NCBI RefSeq assembly: GCF_030499575.1
Contig: NZ_JASTLC010000001.1
Location: 6,348,001-6,412,000 of the forward strand
Reading direction: 5' to 3'
Length of the DNA: 64,000 bases
From: Streptomyces sp. DG2A-72
Lineage (GTDB): Bacteria; Actinomycetota; Actinomycetes; Streptomycetales; Streptomycetaceae
Position 1 is the stretch's first letter; the number at the start of each line of letters is the position of its first letter. Under the pieces are notes generated by a model. The model searched no databases. It was given only the letters and a program-made list of their open reading frames with translations, and was not told where the DNA came from. Below, piece by piece: positions 42,772 through 51,153 of the stretch. Both the position numbers and the translations under genes were made by a program.

Positions 42772-43551
42772 TCAGAAGCGGCGCGTGATCAGCGCCTTCT
42801 TGACCTCCGCGATCGCCTTCGTGACCTCGATGCCGCGCGGGCAGGCGTCCGTGCAGTTGAAGGTCGTGCGGCAGCGCCAGACGCCGTCCTTGTCGTTGAG
42901 GATCTCCAGGCGTTGCTCGCCCGCTTCGTCACGGCTGTCGAAGATGAAGCGGTGGGCGTTGACGATGGCGGCCGGGCCGAAGTACTGGCCGTCGTTCCAG
43001 AAGACCGGGCACGAGGAGGTGCAGGCGGCGCAGAGGATGCACTTCGTCGTGTCGTCGAAGCGTTCGCGGTCCTCGGCGGTCTGCAGGCGCTCACGCGTCG
43101 GCTCGTTCGTGTCCTTGGTGATCAGGAACGGCATGACGTCCCGGTACGCCTGGAAGAACGGCTCCATGTCCACGACCAGGTCCTTGAGGACCGTCAGGCC
43201 CTTTATGGGCTCGACCGTGATCGGCTTCTCCGGGCTGAGATCCTTGATCAGCGTCTTGCAGGCCAGACGGTTCTTGCCGTTGATCCGCATCGCGTCGGAG
43301 CCACAGATGCCGTGGGCGCAGGAGCGGCGGAAGGTGAGCGTGCCGTCCAGCTCCCACTTGATCTTGTGCAGGGCGTCGAGGACGCGTTCCTTCGGGTCGA
43401 TCTCCACCTGGAAGTCTTCCCAGGCCGCATCCGCCGAGACCTCGGAGTTGAAGCGGCGGATGCGGAAGGTGGCCGTGATGTACGGGGAGTCGGCGAAGCC
43501 GGGCTCAGGCGTGCCGGCCGCGTCCGCCTTGTCCAGGGTCGGGGTTGCCAT
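42772..43551 (-). CDS. sdhB: Succinate dehydrogenase iron-sulfur subunit
   Basis: 259 residues. The 2Fe-2S ferredoxin-type cluster ligands lie in SCAHGICGSDAMRING and LACKTL. The 4Fe-4S/3Fe-4S ligands lie in CILCAACTSSCPVF and CTDACPRGIEV. The quinone-site region (WNDGQYFGPAAIVNAHRFI) is present. It passes electrons from the flavoprotein to the membrane quinone site. Its ATG overlaps the sdhA stop as TGATG. It is the last gene of sdhCDAB and is followed by a strong terminator. Confidence 0.97.
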   Translation of the reverse strand: MATPTLDKADAAGTPEPGFADSPYITATFRIRRFNSEVSADAAWEDFQVEIDPKERVLDALHKIKWELDGTLTFRRSCAHGICGSDAMRINGKNRLACKTLIKDLSPEKPITVEPIKGLTVLKDLVVDMEPFFQAYRDVMPFLITKDTNEPTRERLQTAEDRERFDDTTKCILCAACTSSCPVFWNDGQYFGPAAIVNAHRFIFDSRDEAGEQRLEILNDKDGVWRCRTTFNCTDACPRGIEVTKAIAEVKKALITRRF

Positions 43552-45305
43552 CAGTACTTACGCTCCATCGGCTGGTAGCGGGTCTGGACGACCGGCTTGT
43601 AGTCGAGACGGATGGACTCGGTGCCGTCGTCGCCCACCTCGCGGTACGCCATGGTGTGGCGCATGAAGTTGACGTCGTCGCGGTTCGGGTAGTCCTCGCG
43701 GTAGTGGCCGCCGCGGGACTCCTTGCGGGCCAGGGCGGAGACCGCCATGACCTCGGCCAGGTCGAGCAGGTTGCCCAGCTCGACGGCTTCCAGGAGGTCG
43801 GTGTTGAACCGCTTGCCCTTGTCCTGGATCGAGACGTTCAGGTAGCGCTCGCGGAGTTCCGCGATCTTCTCCACCGCCGTCTTGATCGTCTGCTCGGTGC
43901 GGAAGACCATGACGTTCGCGTCCATGGTCTCCTGCAGCTCGCGACGCAGGACCGAGACCCGCTCGGTGCCGGTGGCGTCGCGAAGGCGCTCCACCTGGTC
44001 GAGCACCAGCCGCGCGGGGTCCTCGGGCAGCTCGACGAAGTCCGCCTTCTGCGAGTACTCGGCGGCGGCGATGCCGGCCCGCTTGCCGAACACGTTGATG
44101 TCCAGCAGGGAGTTGGTGCCGAGGCGGTTCGCGCCGTGGACGGAGACGCAGGCGACCTCGCCCGCCGCGTACAGGCCGGGGACGACCGTCGTGTTGTCGG
44201 CGAGCACCTCACCCTCGACGTTCGTCGGGATGCCGCCCATCGCGTAGTGCGCGGTGGGCTGGATCGGGATCGGGTCCGTGTACGGCTCGATGCCCAGGTA
44301 GGTGCGGGCGAACTCCGTGATGTCGGGCAGCTTGGCGTCCAGCTGCTCCGGGGGAAGGTGCGTCAGGTCCAGATAGACGTGGTCACCCTCCGGGCCGCAG
44401 CCCCGGCCCTCGCGGATCTCGGTGTAGATCGACCGCGATACGACGTCACGCGACGCCAGGTCCTTCATCACCGGCGCGTACTTCTCCATGAAGCGCTCGC
44501 CGTCCTTGTTGCGGAGGATGCCGCCCTCACCACGAGCGCCCTCCGTCAGCAGGATGCCCATGCGCCAGATGCCGGTGGGATGGAACTGGAAGAACTCCAT
44601 GTCCTCCAGCGGCAGCCCACGACGGTAGACCGCCGCCTGGCCGTCACCCGTCAGCGTGTGCGCGTTCGACGTCACCTTGAAGAACTTGCCGCAGCCGCCG
44701 GACGCGTAGATCACGGCCTTCGCCTGGAAGACGTGGATCTCGCCGGTCGCCAGCTCGTACGCCACCACGCCGGCCGACCGCTTCACGCCGTCGACCTCGG
44801 TGATCAGCTGGTCCAGGACGTAGAACTCGTTGTAGAACTCCACGCCCTCCTTCACGCAGTTCTGGTACAGCGTCTGGAGGATCATGTGGCCGGTGCGGTC
44901 GGCCGCGTAGCAGGAGCGGCGGACCGGGGCCTCGCCGTGGTTCCGGCTGTGACCGCCGAAGCGGCGCTGGTCGATCGTGCCGCCCGGCGTGCGGTTGAAC
45001 GGCAGGCCCATCTTCTCCAGGTCGAGGACCGAGTCGATGGCCTCCTTCGCCAGGATCTCGGCGGCGTCCTGGTCGACCAGGTAGTCACCGCCCTTGACCG
45101 TGTCGAAGGTGTGCCACTCCCAGTTGTCCTCCTCCACGTTGGCCAGCGCGGCGGCCATGCCGCCCTGCGCGGCGCCCGTGTGGGAGCGGGTGGGGTAGAG
45201 CTTGGTGAGCACGGCGGTGCGGCTGCGCTTCGTCGACTCGATCGCGGCGCGCATACCGGCGCCACCTGCGCCGACGATGACTGTGTCGTACTTGTGGATC
45301 TTCAT
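43551..45305 (-). CDS. sdhA: Succinate dehydrogenase flavoprotein subunit
   Basis: 584 residues. Motifs include FAD-binding [31 protein letters not shown] near the covalent FAD site, substrate-binding [20 protein letters not shown] and active-site Arg in [36 protein letters not shown] and [20 protein letters not shown] complete the picture. It oxidises succinate to fumarate on the cytoplasmic face of the membrane. It lies 33 bp behind sdhD and overlaps sdhB. Length and motifs are normal. Confidence 0.97.
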   Translation of the reverse strand: MKIHKYDTVIVGAGGAGMRAAIESTKRSRTAVLTKLYPTRSHTGAAQGGMAAALANVEEDNWEWHTFDTVKGGDYLVDQDAAEILAKEAIDSVLDLEKMGLPFNRTPGGTIDQRRFGGHSRNHGEAPVRRSCYAADRTGHMILQTLYQNCVKEGVEFYNEFYVLDQLITEVDGVKRSAGVVAYELATGEIHVFQAKAVIYASGGCGKFFKVTSNAHTLTGDGQAAVYRRGLPLEDMEFFQFHPTGIWRMGILLTEGARGEGGILRNKDGERFMEKYAPVMKDLASRDVVSRSIYTEIREGRGCGPEGDHVYLDLTHLPPEQLDAKLPDITEFARTYLGIEPYTDPIPIQPTAHYAMGGIPTNVEGEVLADNTTVVPGLYAAGEVACVSVHGANRLGTNSLLDINVFGKRAGIAAAEYSQKADFVELPEDPARLVLDQVERLRDATGTERVSVLRRELQETMDANVMVFRTEQTIKTAVEKIAELRERYLNVSIQDKGKRFNTDLLEAVELGNLLDLAEVMAVSALARKESRGGHYREDYPNRDDVNFMRHTMAYREVGDDGTESIRLDYKPVVQTRYQPMERKY

Positions 45306-45338
45306 GAGTGGTTCTCTCAGTCCCTCAGTCCCGTGCGC

Positions 45339-45821
45339 CTAGCGGATGTTCGGGTCGAAGGTGAAGATCACCAGCGTGCCCAGCAGGATGGTGAACACCG
45401 TGGCGGTGTAGAGCAGGCCCTTCAGCCACAGCCGGGTGTTCGCGCGCTCCGCGTAGTCGTTGATGATCGTGCGCAGGCCATTGGTGCCGTGCAGCATCGC
45501 CAGCCACAGCATCAGCAGGTCCCAGACCTGCCAGAAGGGGCTGGCCCAGCGGCCGGCCACGAAGGCGAAACCGATCTTCGACACGCCGCCGTCCAGCACG
45601 AGCTGGATCAGCAGGTGGCCGATGACCAGGACGACCAGCACCACGCCGGACAGGCGCATGAACAGCCAGGCGGCCATCTCGAAGTTGCCCCGCGTGGACT
45701 TCGGGGTCTTCTTGGTCCGCTTGCGCGGAGCTTCGATCAGCGGTGCCGGGTTGTCGACGGTGTAGATGGACTCGCCCTCTACAGGGCCGATCCCGGCAGC
45801 GGTCTTTTCGGTGGTGGACAT
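45339..45821 (-). CDS. sdhD: Succinate dehydrogenase hydrophobic membrane subunit
   Basis: 160 residues. A charged N-terminus of about 50 residues is followed by three helices (LSGVVLVVLVIGHLLIQLVL, VWDLLMLWLAMLHGTNGLRT, LLYTATVFTILLGTLVIFTF). The haem/quinone-related His in IGHLL and MLHGTNGLR are present. It anchors SdhAB and helps form the quinone site. It is five bases from the sdhC stop. Which of the two membrane subunits is called C or D follows the usual order only. Confidence 0.9.
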   Translation of the reverse strand: MSTTEKTAAGIGPVEGESIYTVDNPAPLIEAPRKRTKKTPKSTRGNFEMAAWLFMRLSGVVLVVLVIGHLLIQLVLDGGVSKIGFAFVAGRWASPFWQVWDLLMLWLAMLHGTNGLRTIINDYAERANTRLWLKGLLYTATVFTILLGTLVIFTFDPNIR

Positions 45822-45826
45822 GCGCG

Positions 45827-46207
45827 TCAGCTCCCGAACAGTTCACGAGCGGCGTGACCGAGGACGGGGTAGATCGCCCCGAGCATCAGTACGAGCCACA
45901 GGCCGACGACGGACCAGAGCATCTGCTTCTGGTAGCGCGGGCCCTTGGACCAGAAGTCGACGGCGATGACACGCAGGCCGTTGAGCGCATGGAAGAGGAT
46001 GGCGGCGACGAGGCCGTACTCCAGCAGCGCGACGAGCGGCGTCTTGTACGTGGCCACGACGTCGTCGTAGGCCTCGGGAGAGACACGGACGAGAGCGGTG
46101 TCCAGCACGTGAACGAACAGGAAGAAGAAAATGAGGACGCCGGTGACTCGATGAGCCACCCAGGACCACATTCCTTCCCGGCCGCGGTACAGCGTTCCAG
46201 CCGGCAC
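45827..46207 (-). CDS. sdhC: Succinate dehydrogenase cytochrome b556 subunit
   Basis: 126 residues and three transmembrane helices. The SdhC signature SWVAHRVTGVLIFFFLFVHV and HALNGLRVIAVDFW are intact, with the haem-ligand His in the second motif. It is the first gene of the sdhCDAB operon. About 180 bp lie between its ATG and the next gene upstream on the same strand (the OHCU-like gene), so it should have its own promoter there, though no element could be picked out. Confidence 0.93.
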   Translation of the reverse strand: MPAGTLYRGREGMWSWVAHRVTGVLIFFFLFVHVLDTALVRVSPEAYDDVVATYKTPLVALLEYGLVAAILFHALNGLRVIAVDFWSKGPRYQKQMLWSVVGLWLVLMLGAIYPVLGHAARELFGS

Positions 46208-46386
46208 GGAAGTTCCTCCGGGAGCGGGGATTGGGGCCGCGCCGGCTTGTGCTGTCGGTCGGGCCCGGCCGGGTACGGTCCACCGGCCCCCAGCATCGTA
46301 GCGAGGCGCTGCGGCTGGGCTTCGCCGGGGCCTCTCGGTGTGATCAATGTGGCAGGCGAACGGGCTATTGGGGGTGGTGTGTGCGG

Positions 46387-47004
46387 TTATGTGCCGGGTG
46401 CGGCTGGGTGGGGGCTGGTCGCGCAGTTCCCCGCGCCCCTGAGGGCATCTCTCAACCGTCCCTTTGCCAGGCGGCGGAGTTCCTCTGCCGCTACCACCCG
46501 TTCCTCTTCCGGATCGTTTGTCAATCGTGACCGGATTCCTGCCAGTACGTGGTTGAGGACCTCGTTCGGCGGCAGGTTGCCCACGTAGATCACGAATACA
46601 TGCCCGAATTTAGCCTCGTATGCGGCATCCGCGGCACGCAGTGCGGTATGGGCGGCCGAGTACGTTCCGTCGGGGAGTTCAGGAAGCGTTTCTTCTGCCA
46701 GTGCCGCTGCCAGGTCGGCCGCCGTCAGGTCGTACGCCGCCTCGTCGGACGCGGCCAGGAGGGACTCGAGGTCCGGGTAGGGGCGGTGGTCGGCTACCCG
46801 GTGGGCCCAGCGGGGGCTGTGGAGGCAGGTCAGGAGGGTGTGGTGGACGTCTTCGAGGGGGGCCGTGTTGAAGTGGTCCAGCGGGGAAGACGTGTGCCGG
46901 GTCTGCTCGGGTATGGCGACTTGGCCAGGGAGGTGTGTGGGCGTCACGTGATTCGGCAGGGGATGGTGTGAGAGATGTGCCACCACGTTATCGAGAACGG
47001 ACAT
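46387..47004 (-). CDS. Degenerate OHCU decarboxylase-like protein
   Basis: 205 residues. The pattern is that of 2-oxo-4-hydroxy-4-carboxy-5-ureidoimidazoline decarboxylase: FNTAPLEDVHHTLLTCLHSP, RWAHRVADHRPYPDLESLLA, AAYEAKFGHVFVIYVGNLPP and RLTNDPEEERVVAAEELRRL. The HPRIG segment that holds the catalytic His and the following Glu-rich stretch are replaced by AEETLPELPDGTYS, so ureide activity is doubtful. The last 16 residues (GAGNCATSPHPAAPGT) are encoded by a dispersed Streptomyces repeat. It is divergent from the GH20 gene. No other purine-degradation gene is near. Confidence 0.75.
   Translation of the reverse strand: MSVLDNVVAHLSHHPLPNHVTPTHLPGQVAIPEQTRHTSSPLDHFNTAPLEDVHHTLLTCLHSPRWAHRVADHRPYPDLESLLAASDEAAYDLTAADLAAALAEETLPELPDGTYSAAHTALRAADAAYEAKFGHVFVIYVGNLPPNEVLNHVLAGIRSRLTNDPEEERVVAAEELRRLAKGRLRDALRGAGNCATSPHPAAPGT
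46406..46446. repeat. Streptomyces dispersed repeat at the 3' end of the OHCU-like gene
   Basis: GGGGCTGGTCGCGCAGTTCC followed by CCGCGCCCCTGAGGG is, from memory, a very common repeat of Streptomyces chromosomes, usually found beyond stop codons. Here it lies inside the coding frame and supplies the last residues of the protein. Confidence 0.65.
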
Positions 47005-47101
47005 GACGTGTCCGACGGATGCCCGAATTTCACCCGCACGGGAGAGTTTCGGAACGCGTGGTGGACGGATGTCGCACGGCTCAGGGCCTAGGTTGGCGCC
47101 C

Positions 47102-48760
47102 GTGAGTCAGCACAGGCGCAGGATCTCGGCATGGACGGACAGGCGGCGGATGCTGGTCGCGGCGGCGACCGTGGTGGCGGTCGGGCTCGGTCTCGGGATC
47201 TGGGCGGCCGCGGGGGACGAGGGTGATCCCGGGACCGGTTCGGCGTCCCGGCTGCCCACGGCCGGAACGACGACGACGTCGGCCGCGGCCCCCTCGGAGA
47301 CTCCGAGTCCCCGTCCCAGCCCGAGCCGCACCTACCCGCTGTCGAAGACGCCCCGCACCATCCCCGCCGTACGCGCGCACACTCCCGCCCGTGGGCCCGG
47401 CTGGAAGCCGGCGCGCGGTCAGCGGGTGGTCGTGAACGACGCGGAACTCGTCGACGAGGGGCGGCTGCTCGCGGGTGAGCTGGGGCTGTCGTACGCGGGG
47501 GAGAAGGGCGACGTGCGCGCCGGGGACGTACGGCTGGCGCTGAACGACGACGAGGGCGCGGATCCGGAGTCGTACACCATGACCGTGCGCGGCGGGCGGG
47601 TGAACATCAGCGGGCCCGCGGACTCGGGCGTGTTCTACGGCACCCGGACGCTCAAGCAGGCGGTGCGCGGCAGTGGTGCGGCGCCGGAGGGCGTCGTACG
47701 CGACGAGCCGGCGAAGCCGCAGCGGGGGCTGATGCTCGACATCGCCCGCAAGCACTTCACGGCCGGCTGGATCGAGAACCGGGTGCGTGAGCTGGCGGAC
47801 CTGAAGTTCAACCAGCTGGGGCTGCACTTCTCGGACGACCAGGGGTTCCGGATCGAGTCCGACACGCATCCGGAGATCGTGTCCAAGGAGCATCTGACCA
47901 AGGCGCAGGTGAAGAAGATCGTCGAGCTGGGGGAGCGGCTGCATGTGACGGTCGTGCCCGAGATCGACTCTCCGGGGCATCTCGGGGCCGTGATCGCCGC
48001 CCATCCCGATCTGCAGCTGCGCAGCGCGCAGGGGGCGGCGCCGCGGGGTGCGATCGACATCTCCAAGGATGAGGCCGGCACCATCGTCGACGATCTGTTG
48101 AACGAGTACGCCGAGCTGTTCCCCGGCGGCTACTGGCATCTCGGCGGCGACGAGTACGCGGCGCTGACGTCGGACGATCCCGAGGCCGCCTATCCGCAGC
48201 TGGCCTCCGCGGCCACCGAGGCGTACGGCTCAGGCGCCACCGTCGCCGATCTCGCCACCGGCTGGCTCAACGACCGTGCGGACACGATCCGTACGCACGA
48301 CCGGACGATGCGGGCGTGGAACGACGGCTTCTACGCCGGTACGTCCGTCGAGGCGGCCGAGGATCTCCAGGTCGCCTACTGGACGGGCAAGGAGATCGGG
48401 GCGCGGTTGCCGGTGGAGTATCTGAGAGCCGGGCGCGACCTCGTCAACTACAACGACGAGTTCCTGTACTACGTCCTCGGGCAGCCGCAGACCTTCGTCT
48501 ATCCGACAGGGCAGCGGATCTACGAGCAGTGGACCCCGCGGGTGGTGCGCGGTACGCAGGCGGTGCCGGTGCGGTACGAGGACCAGATCCTCGGCGGCTC
48601 CTTCGCCGTGTGGTGCGATCTCGCGGACTCGCAGACCCAGGACCAGGTCGCGGCCGGGATCCGGATGCCGTTGGCGGCGACCGTGCAGAAGCTGTGGAAC
48701 CCGGGCCGGCCGCAGCTGTCCTGGGCGGAGTTCAAGGCGCTGGCCGAGCGGCTGGGGTGA
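47102..48760 (+). CDS. Beta-N-acetylhexosaminidase (GH20)
   Basis: 552 residues from GTG 47102. An N-terminal signal-anchor (RRRMLVAAATVVAVGLGLGI) is followed by a Thr/Ser/Pro-rich linker. A GH20b-like domain (RVVVNDAELVDEGRLLAGEL) leads into the GH20 barrel: RGLMLDIARKHFTAGWIENR, LGLHFSDDQGFRIESD, VVPEIDSPGHLGAVIAAHPD, and catalytic Asp350/Glu351 in WHLGGDEYAAL. The enzyme removes terminal GlcNAc from chitin or glycan fragments outside the cell. It is divergent from the OHCU-like gene with 97 bp between. The place next to sdh matches other Streptomyces, from memory. Confidence 0.92.
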   Translation: MSQHRRRISAWTDRRRMLVAAATVVAVGLGLGIWAAAGDEGDPGTGSASRLPTAGTTTTSAAAPSETPSPRPSPSRTYPLSKTPRTIPAVRAHTPARGPGWKPARGQRVVVNDAELVDEGRLLAGELGLSYAGEKGDVRAGDVRLALNDDEGADPESYTMTVRGGRVNISGPADSGVFYGTRTLKQAVRGSGAAPEGVVRDEPAKPQRGLMLDIARKHFTAGWIENRVRELADLKFNQLGLHFSDDQGFRIESDTHPEIVSKEHLTKAQVKKIVELGERLHVTVVPEIDSPGHLGAVIAAHPDLQLRSAQGAAPRGAIDISKDEAGTIVDDLLNEYAELFPGGYWHLGGDEYAALTSDDPEAAYPQLASAATEAYGSGATVADLATGWLNDRADTIRTHDRTMRAWNDGFYAGTSVEAAEDLQVAYWTGKEIGARLPVEYLRAGRDLVNYNDEFLYYVLGQPQTFVYPTGQRIYEQWTPRVVRGTQAVPVRYEDQILGGSFAVWCDLADSQTQDQVAAGIRMPLAATVQKLWNPGRPQLSWAEFKALAERLG

Positions 48761-48863
48761 CGGCTGGAGTTGCGCAGACACGCGCGAATTGTCCGATGTT
48801 GCTGCGAACTCCCGTGCGACTGTGGTGTATTCGGCGCGAGCCGAAGCCGAGAAGGGGGCCGGG

Positions 48864-49025
48864 ATGGGCTACTGGGGGTACTTCGTCGTGGGGCGCAGCG
48901 AGCGGCCGCTCGGCGAGTTGGTGATGTTGTGGGGCGCGCTGGGTATGACCCCAGCGCGCCTGCCCCAGACGGCCAACTGGCAGGTGTGGGAGTACCGTTC
49001 CTCGCGGCGTCGGGTGATTGCCTGA
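48864..49025 (+). pseudogene. Truncated hypothetical gene (MGYWGYF family)
   Basis: The open frame from ATG 48864 (after GAAGGGGG) starts MGYWGYFVVGRSERPLGELV, a distinctive start of a Streptomyces hypothetical protein family that is usually near 200 residues. Here it stops after 53 residues. A second protein-like stretch in the next frame (TVFGGGGALVRLGDPRLTAD, stop at 49147-49149) suggests the gene has decayed by a frameshift and deletion. Function is unknown. Confidence 0.4.
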
Positions 49026-49469
49026 CTCCGCGTCCGGGATGTGCCGGACTGCCCCGCGAACGGTCTTCGGGGGCGGGGGCGCGCTGGTCCGTCTCGGCGA
49101 TCCGCGTCTTACGGCCGACAGGCTGCGCGAAGTCCTCGGCGGGGCTTGACCGCTCCCCTGCGATCCTCGGCTGCAAGCGCCCCGACGGGTAGCTCTCTCG
49201 GCACGATCCTCTGGTCGCGCAAAGTCACACCTCGCCGATGGCAGGCACTCCGCTGTGATCGACGAATGTACGGTATCACCCAATGAGAGTAACCCGTGAC
49301 CTACTGTGACCACTGGCGCCGATCCGTTGGCCGAAAATCTATTCTTCCGTATGCTCGACCGGCTCGGCGTCGTTCCCCTGTGACACTCGCGGGCCGTCGC
49401 ACGCAGTAAGGGGAAGTGCGGGCTCCGTAAAGGTGGGCGCCCCGCGAAGCCCCGCAGAGGGAGGCGTGG
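49026..49469. other. Intergenic region with decayed coding sequence
   Basis: Positions up to about 49149 hold the remnant described for the MGYWGYF gene. The rest (49150-49469) has no convincing gene. It turns AT-rich near 49330-49360 (GCCGAAAATCTATTCTTCCG), a likely promoter zone for the gene at 49470. No tRNA or known riboswitch was recognised. Confidence 0.5.
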
Positions 49470-50039
49470 ATGAGCCTGGTGGAACTGATCGCGCAGGCCG
49501 ACGAACGCGGCCTGGCCGCCAGCGGGTTGGCTTGTTTGGATCGCTGCGTACCGCTGCTGGGCGGTGACGACGAGGTGCTGCGGCCGTTGTGGGGGAACCT
49601 CGCGGACGGCGGGGACACCGCCGCGTGGGGCGAACTGCTGGAGCAGGCGCGCGGAAAGCTGGGCATCGCGGACGTCATGGACGACGCGGATGTCGAGGAC
49701 GAGGCCGCGCTGCTCGTCCGGCGCATGCTGGCCGCCGCCCCGGCCGTCCGGTCCGCCGCCGAGGCGCGGACGTGGGCCGACGCCTGCTCCGTCGCCGCGC
49801 TGCAGATCCACCGGCTCCTCGACGTCGCGGACGACGACGCCTCGCTCGACGCCCGCCGCGAGGGCCGTACGGAGGGCATGCCGCCGCTCGTCGCCGCCGA
49901 ACTGCGCCGCCAGGTCGCCGTCCTGGAGCTGCTCGCCGGGCATGGTGCGAGCGGCCTGCGCCATGCGCTGGAGGTGTCGACGGAGGGGCGGCGCGTGCTG
50001 CGCGCGGTCGTGTCGCGGCGGGCGCGGGGGCGGCGCTGA
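49470..50039 (+). CDS. Hypothetical protein
   Basis: 189 residues from ATG 49470 with GGGAGG upstream. The protein is helical, acidic in the middle (VMDDADVEDEAALLVRRML, DVADDDASLDARREG) and basic at the C-terminus (RRVLRAVVSRRARGRR). There are no membrane segments and no motif that can be named. Codon use is normal for Streptomyces, so the gene looks real. It converges with the DUF1877-type gene, with 9 bp between stops. Confidence 0.75.
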   Translation: MSLVELIAQADERGLAASGLACLDRCVPLLGGDDEVLRPLWGNLADGGDTAAWGELLEQARGKLGIADVMDDADVEDEAALLVRRMLAAAPAVRSAAEARTWADACSVAALQIHRLLDVADDDASLDARREGRTEGMPPLVAAELRRQVAVLELLAGHGASGLRHALEVSTEGRRVLRAVVSRRARGRR

Positions 50040-50048
50040 GCGTTCGGC

Positions 50049-50543
50049 TCAGGTGACCAGCCACTTCACCACCGCGTCGCCGTACTCCGCCGTGCGGGCG
50101 TAGAACGCGGTCAGATCGCGGTGGGACGCCGCGAAGACGCCGTGGACTTCCGGCTCCGCGTCGGGTCCGCCGTACCGCGGCAGCAGCTTGTCGCGCACCG
50201 GCCGCCACAGGGCGTCGAAGTCGGCGCCCGTGAGGAACGCGGCGACCCGGGCCACCTGCGCGGCGGTCAGCATCAGGAACGGGGGCCTGTCCGGCTCGGG
50301 ATGGAGCACCGGCCGGCCGCCCAGGACCACATGGGCCCACGGTCCCTCCTCGGCGTGGTGCGGGGGCGTGCAGGCGTAGAGGAGCTGGTGGTCGACGTAG
50401 TGCTGGTCGAGCATTTCCTCGCGGTGCCGGTCGAGGCGCCGGCGCACGGTGTCCCAGTCGTCCTCGAAGAGCTTCTGCTGCCAGGTGGCGCTGTTGCGCA
50501 GGGCCGCGGGTGGTACGGCGCGCAAGTGGAAGTACATGCTCAT
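50049..50543 (-). CDS. DUF1877-family protein
   Basis: 164 residues from ATG 50543 (MSMYFHLRAVPPAAL); ATG 50537 is also possible. The sequence fits the DUF1877 pattern: an N-terminal YFHLRAVPPA, central DQHYVDHQLLYACTPPHH and VLGGRPVLHP, then AQVARVAAFLTGADFDALWR and a C-terminal LTAFYARTAEYGDAVVKWLV. These are small cytoplasmic proteins of unknown function. It is divergent from the gene at 50709. Confidence 0.75.
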   Translation of the reverse strand: MSMYFHLRAVPPAALRNSATWQQKLFEDDWDTVRRRLDRHREEMLDQHYVDHQLLYACTPPHHAEEGPWAHVVLGGRPVLHPEPDRPPFLMLTAAQVARVAAFLTGADFDALWRPVRDKLLPRYGGPDAEPEVHGVFAASHRDLTAFYARTAEYGDAVVKWLVT

Positions 50544-50708
50544 CGGTGACAAGAGCGCACCGACACCCCGAATCGTCACTGGGGCGTCAACCCGTCGTGC
50601 TGAGCGAATCCTGTGCGGGTCGTGCAGGCGGTGGGGCGGTCCTGCACCGGTCTCGCGCAGTGGCCCGATCCGCGTGACGAAATACCCGCTGACCTCGCTT
50701 TTCCCTAT

Positions 50709-51104
50709 GTGACGACACAGCAGGAGAGCAGGCCCCAGGCCGCGGTGAAGCCGGTGCGTTGGGCGGCGGACGCGGTGGCGACCATGCGCGAGGGTGCGCG
50801 GCTGCGGCTCGACTACTCGGCGCAGAGCCTGTGGCGCGTCGACCGGATGATCGAGGAACTGCGCCGCGAGGGCACGCCGTACACCGCCGTGGAGAGCATG
50901 CTGCGCGGCTTCGGCGCGTACGCCGGTGAGGTCGTCGTCCGGCAGACCGGCGCCGAGTGGTGGGCGGGCGGCGGCGACCACTGGGTCCGCACGCCCGACG
51001 GCCGGCTGTGGGACCCGATCGACGAGGCCCGGCGCTGCTTCGCCGGGGACGGCTCGCTGCGGCTGCTGTGCCGGGACGCGACCCGCGGAACGGCACGCCA
51101 CTGA
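50709..51104 (+). CDS. Hypothetical protein
   Basis: 131 residues from GTG 50709. The frame is open farther upstream but composition looks non-coding there. Visible features are a helical middle (SLWRVDRMIEELRREGTPY) and a C-terminal half with GAYAGEVVVRQTGAEWW and DHWVRTPDGRLWDPIDEARR. That resembles small Streptomyces proteins annotated as hypothetical, with a possible DUF3806-like fold (inference). It has no signal peptide. It converges with the large PGRP gene. Confidence 0.65.
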   Translation: MTTQQESRPQAAVKPVRWAADAVATMREGARLRLDYSAQSLWRVDRMIEELRREGTPYTAVESMLRGFGAYAGEVVVRQTGAEWWAGGGDHWVRTPDGRLWDPIDEARRCFAGDGSLRLLCRDATRGTARH

Positions 51105-51153
51105 CCGGCCGGGGCCCTGCCCACTGCACAGGGCCCCGGCCGACCCGCCTCGC

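Noticed and set aside
43545..45857. 770-codon plus-strand frame opposite sdhA
   Set aside because: It is antisense to an unmistakable succinate dehydrogenase and has no domain of its own.
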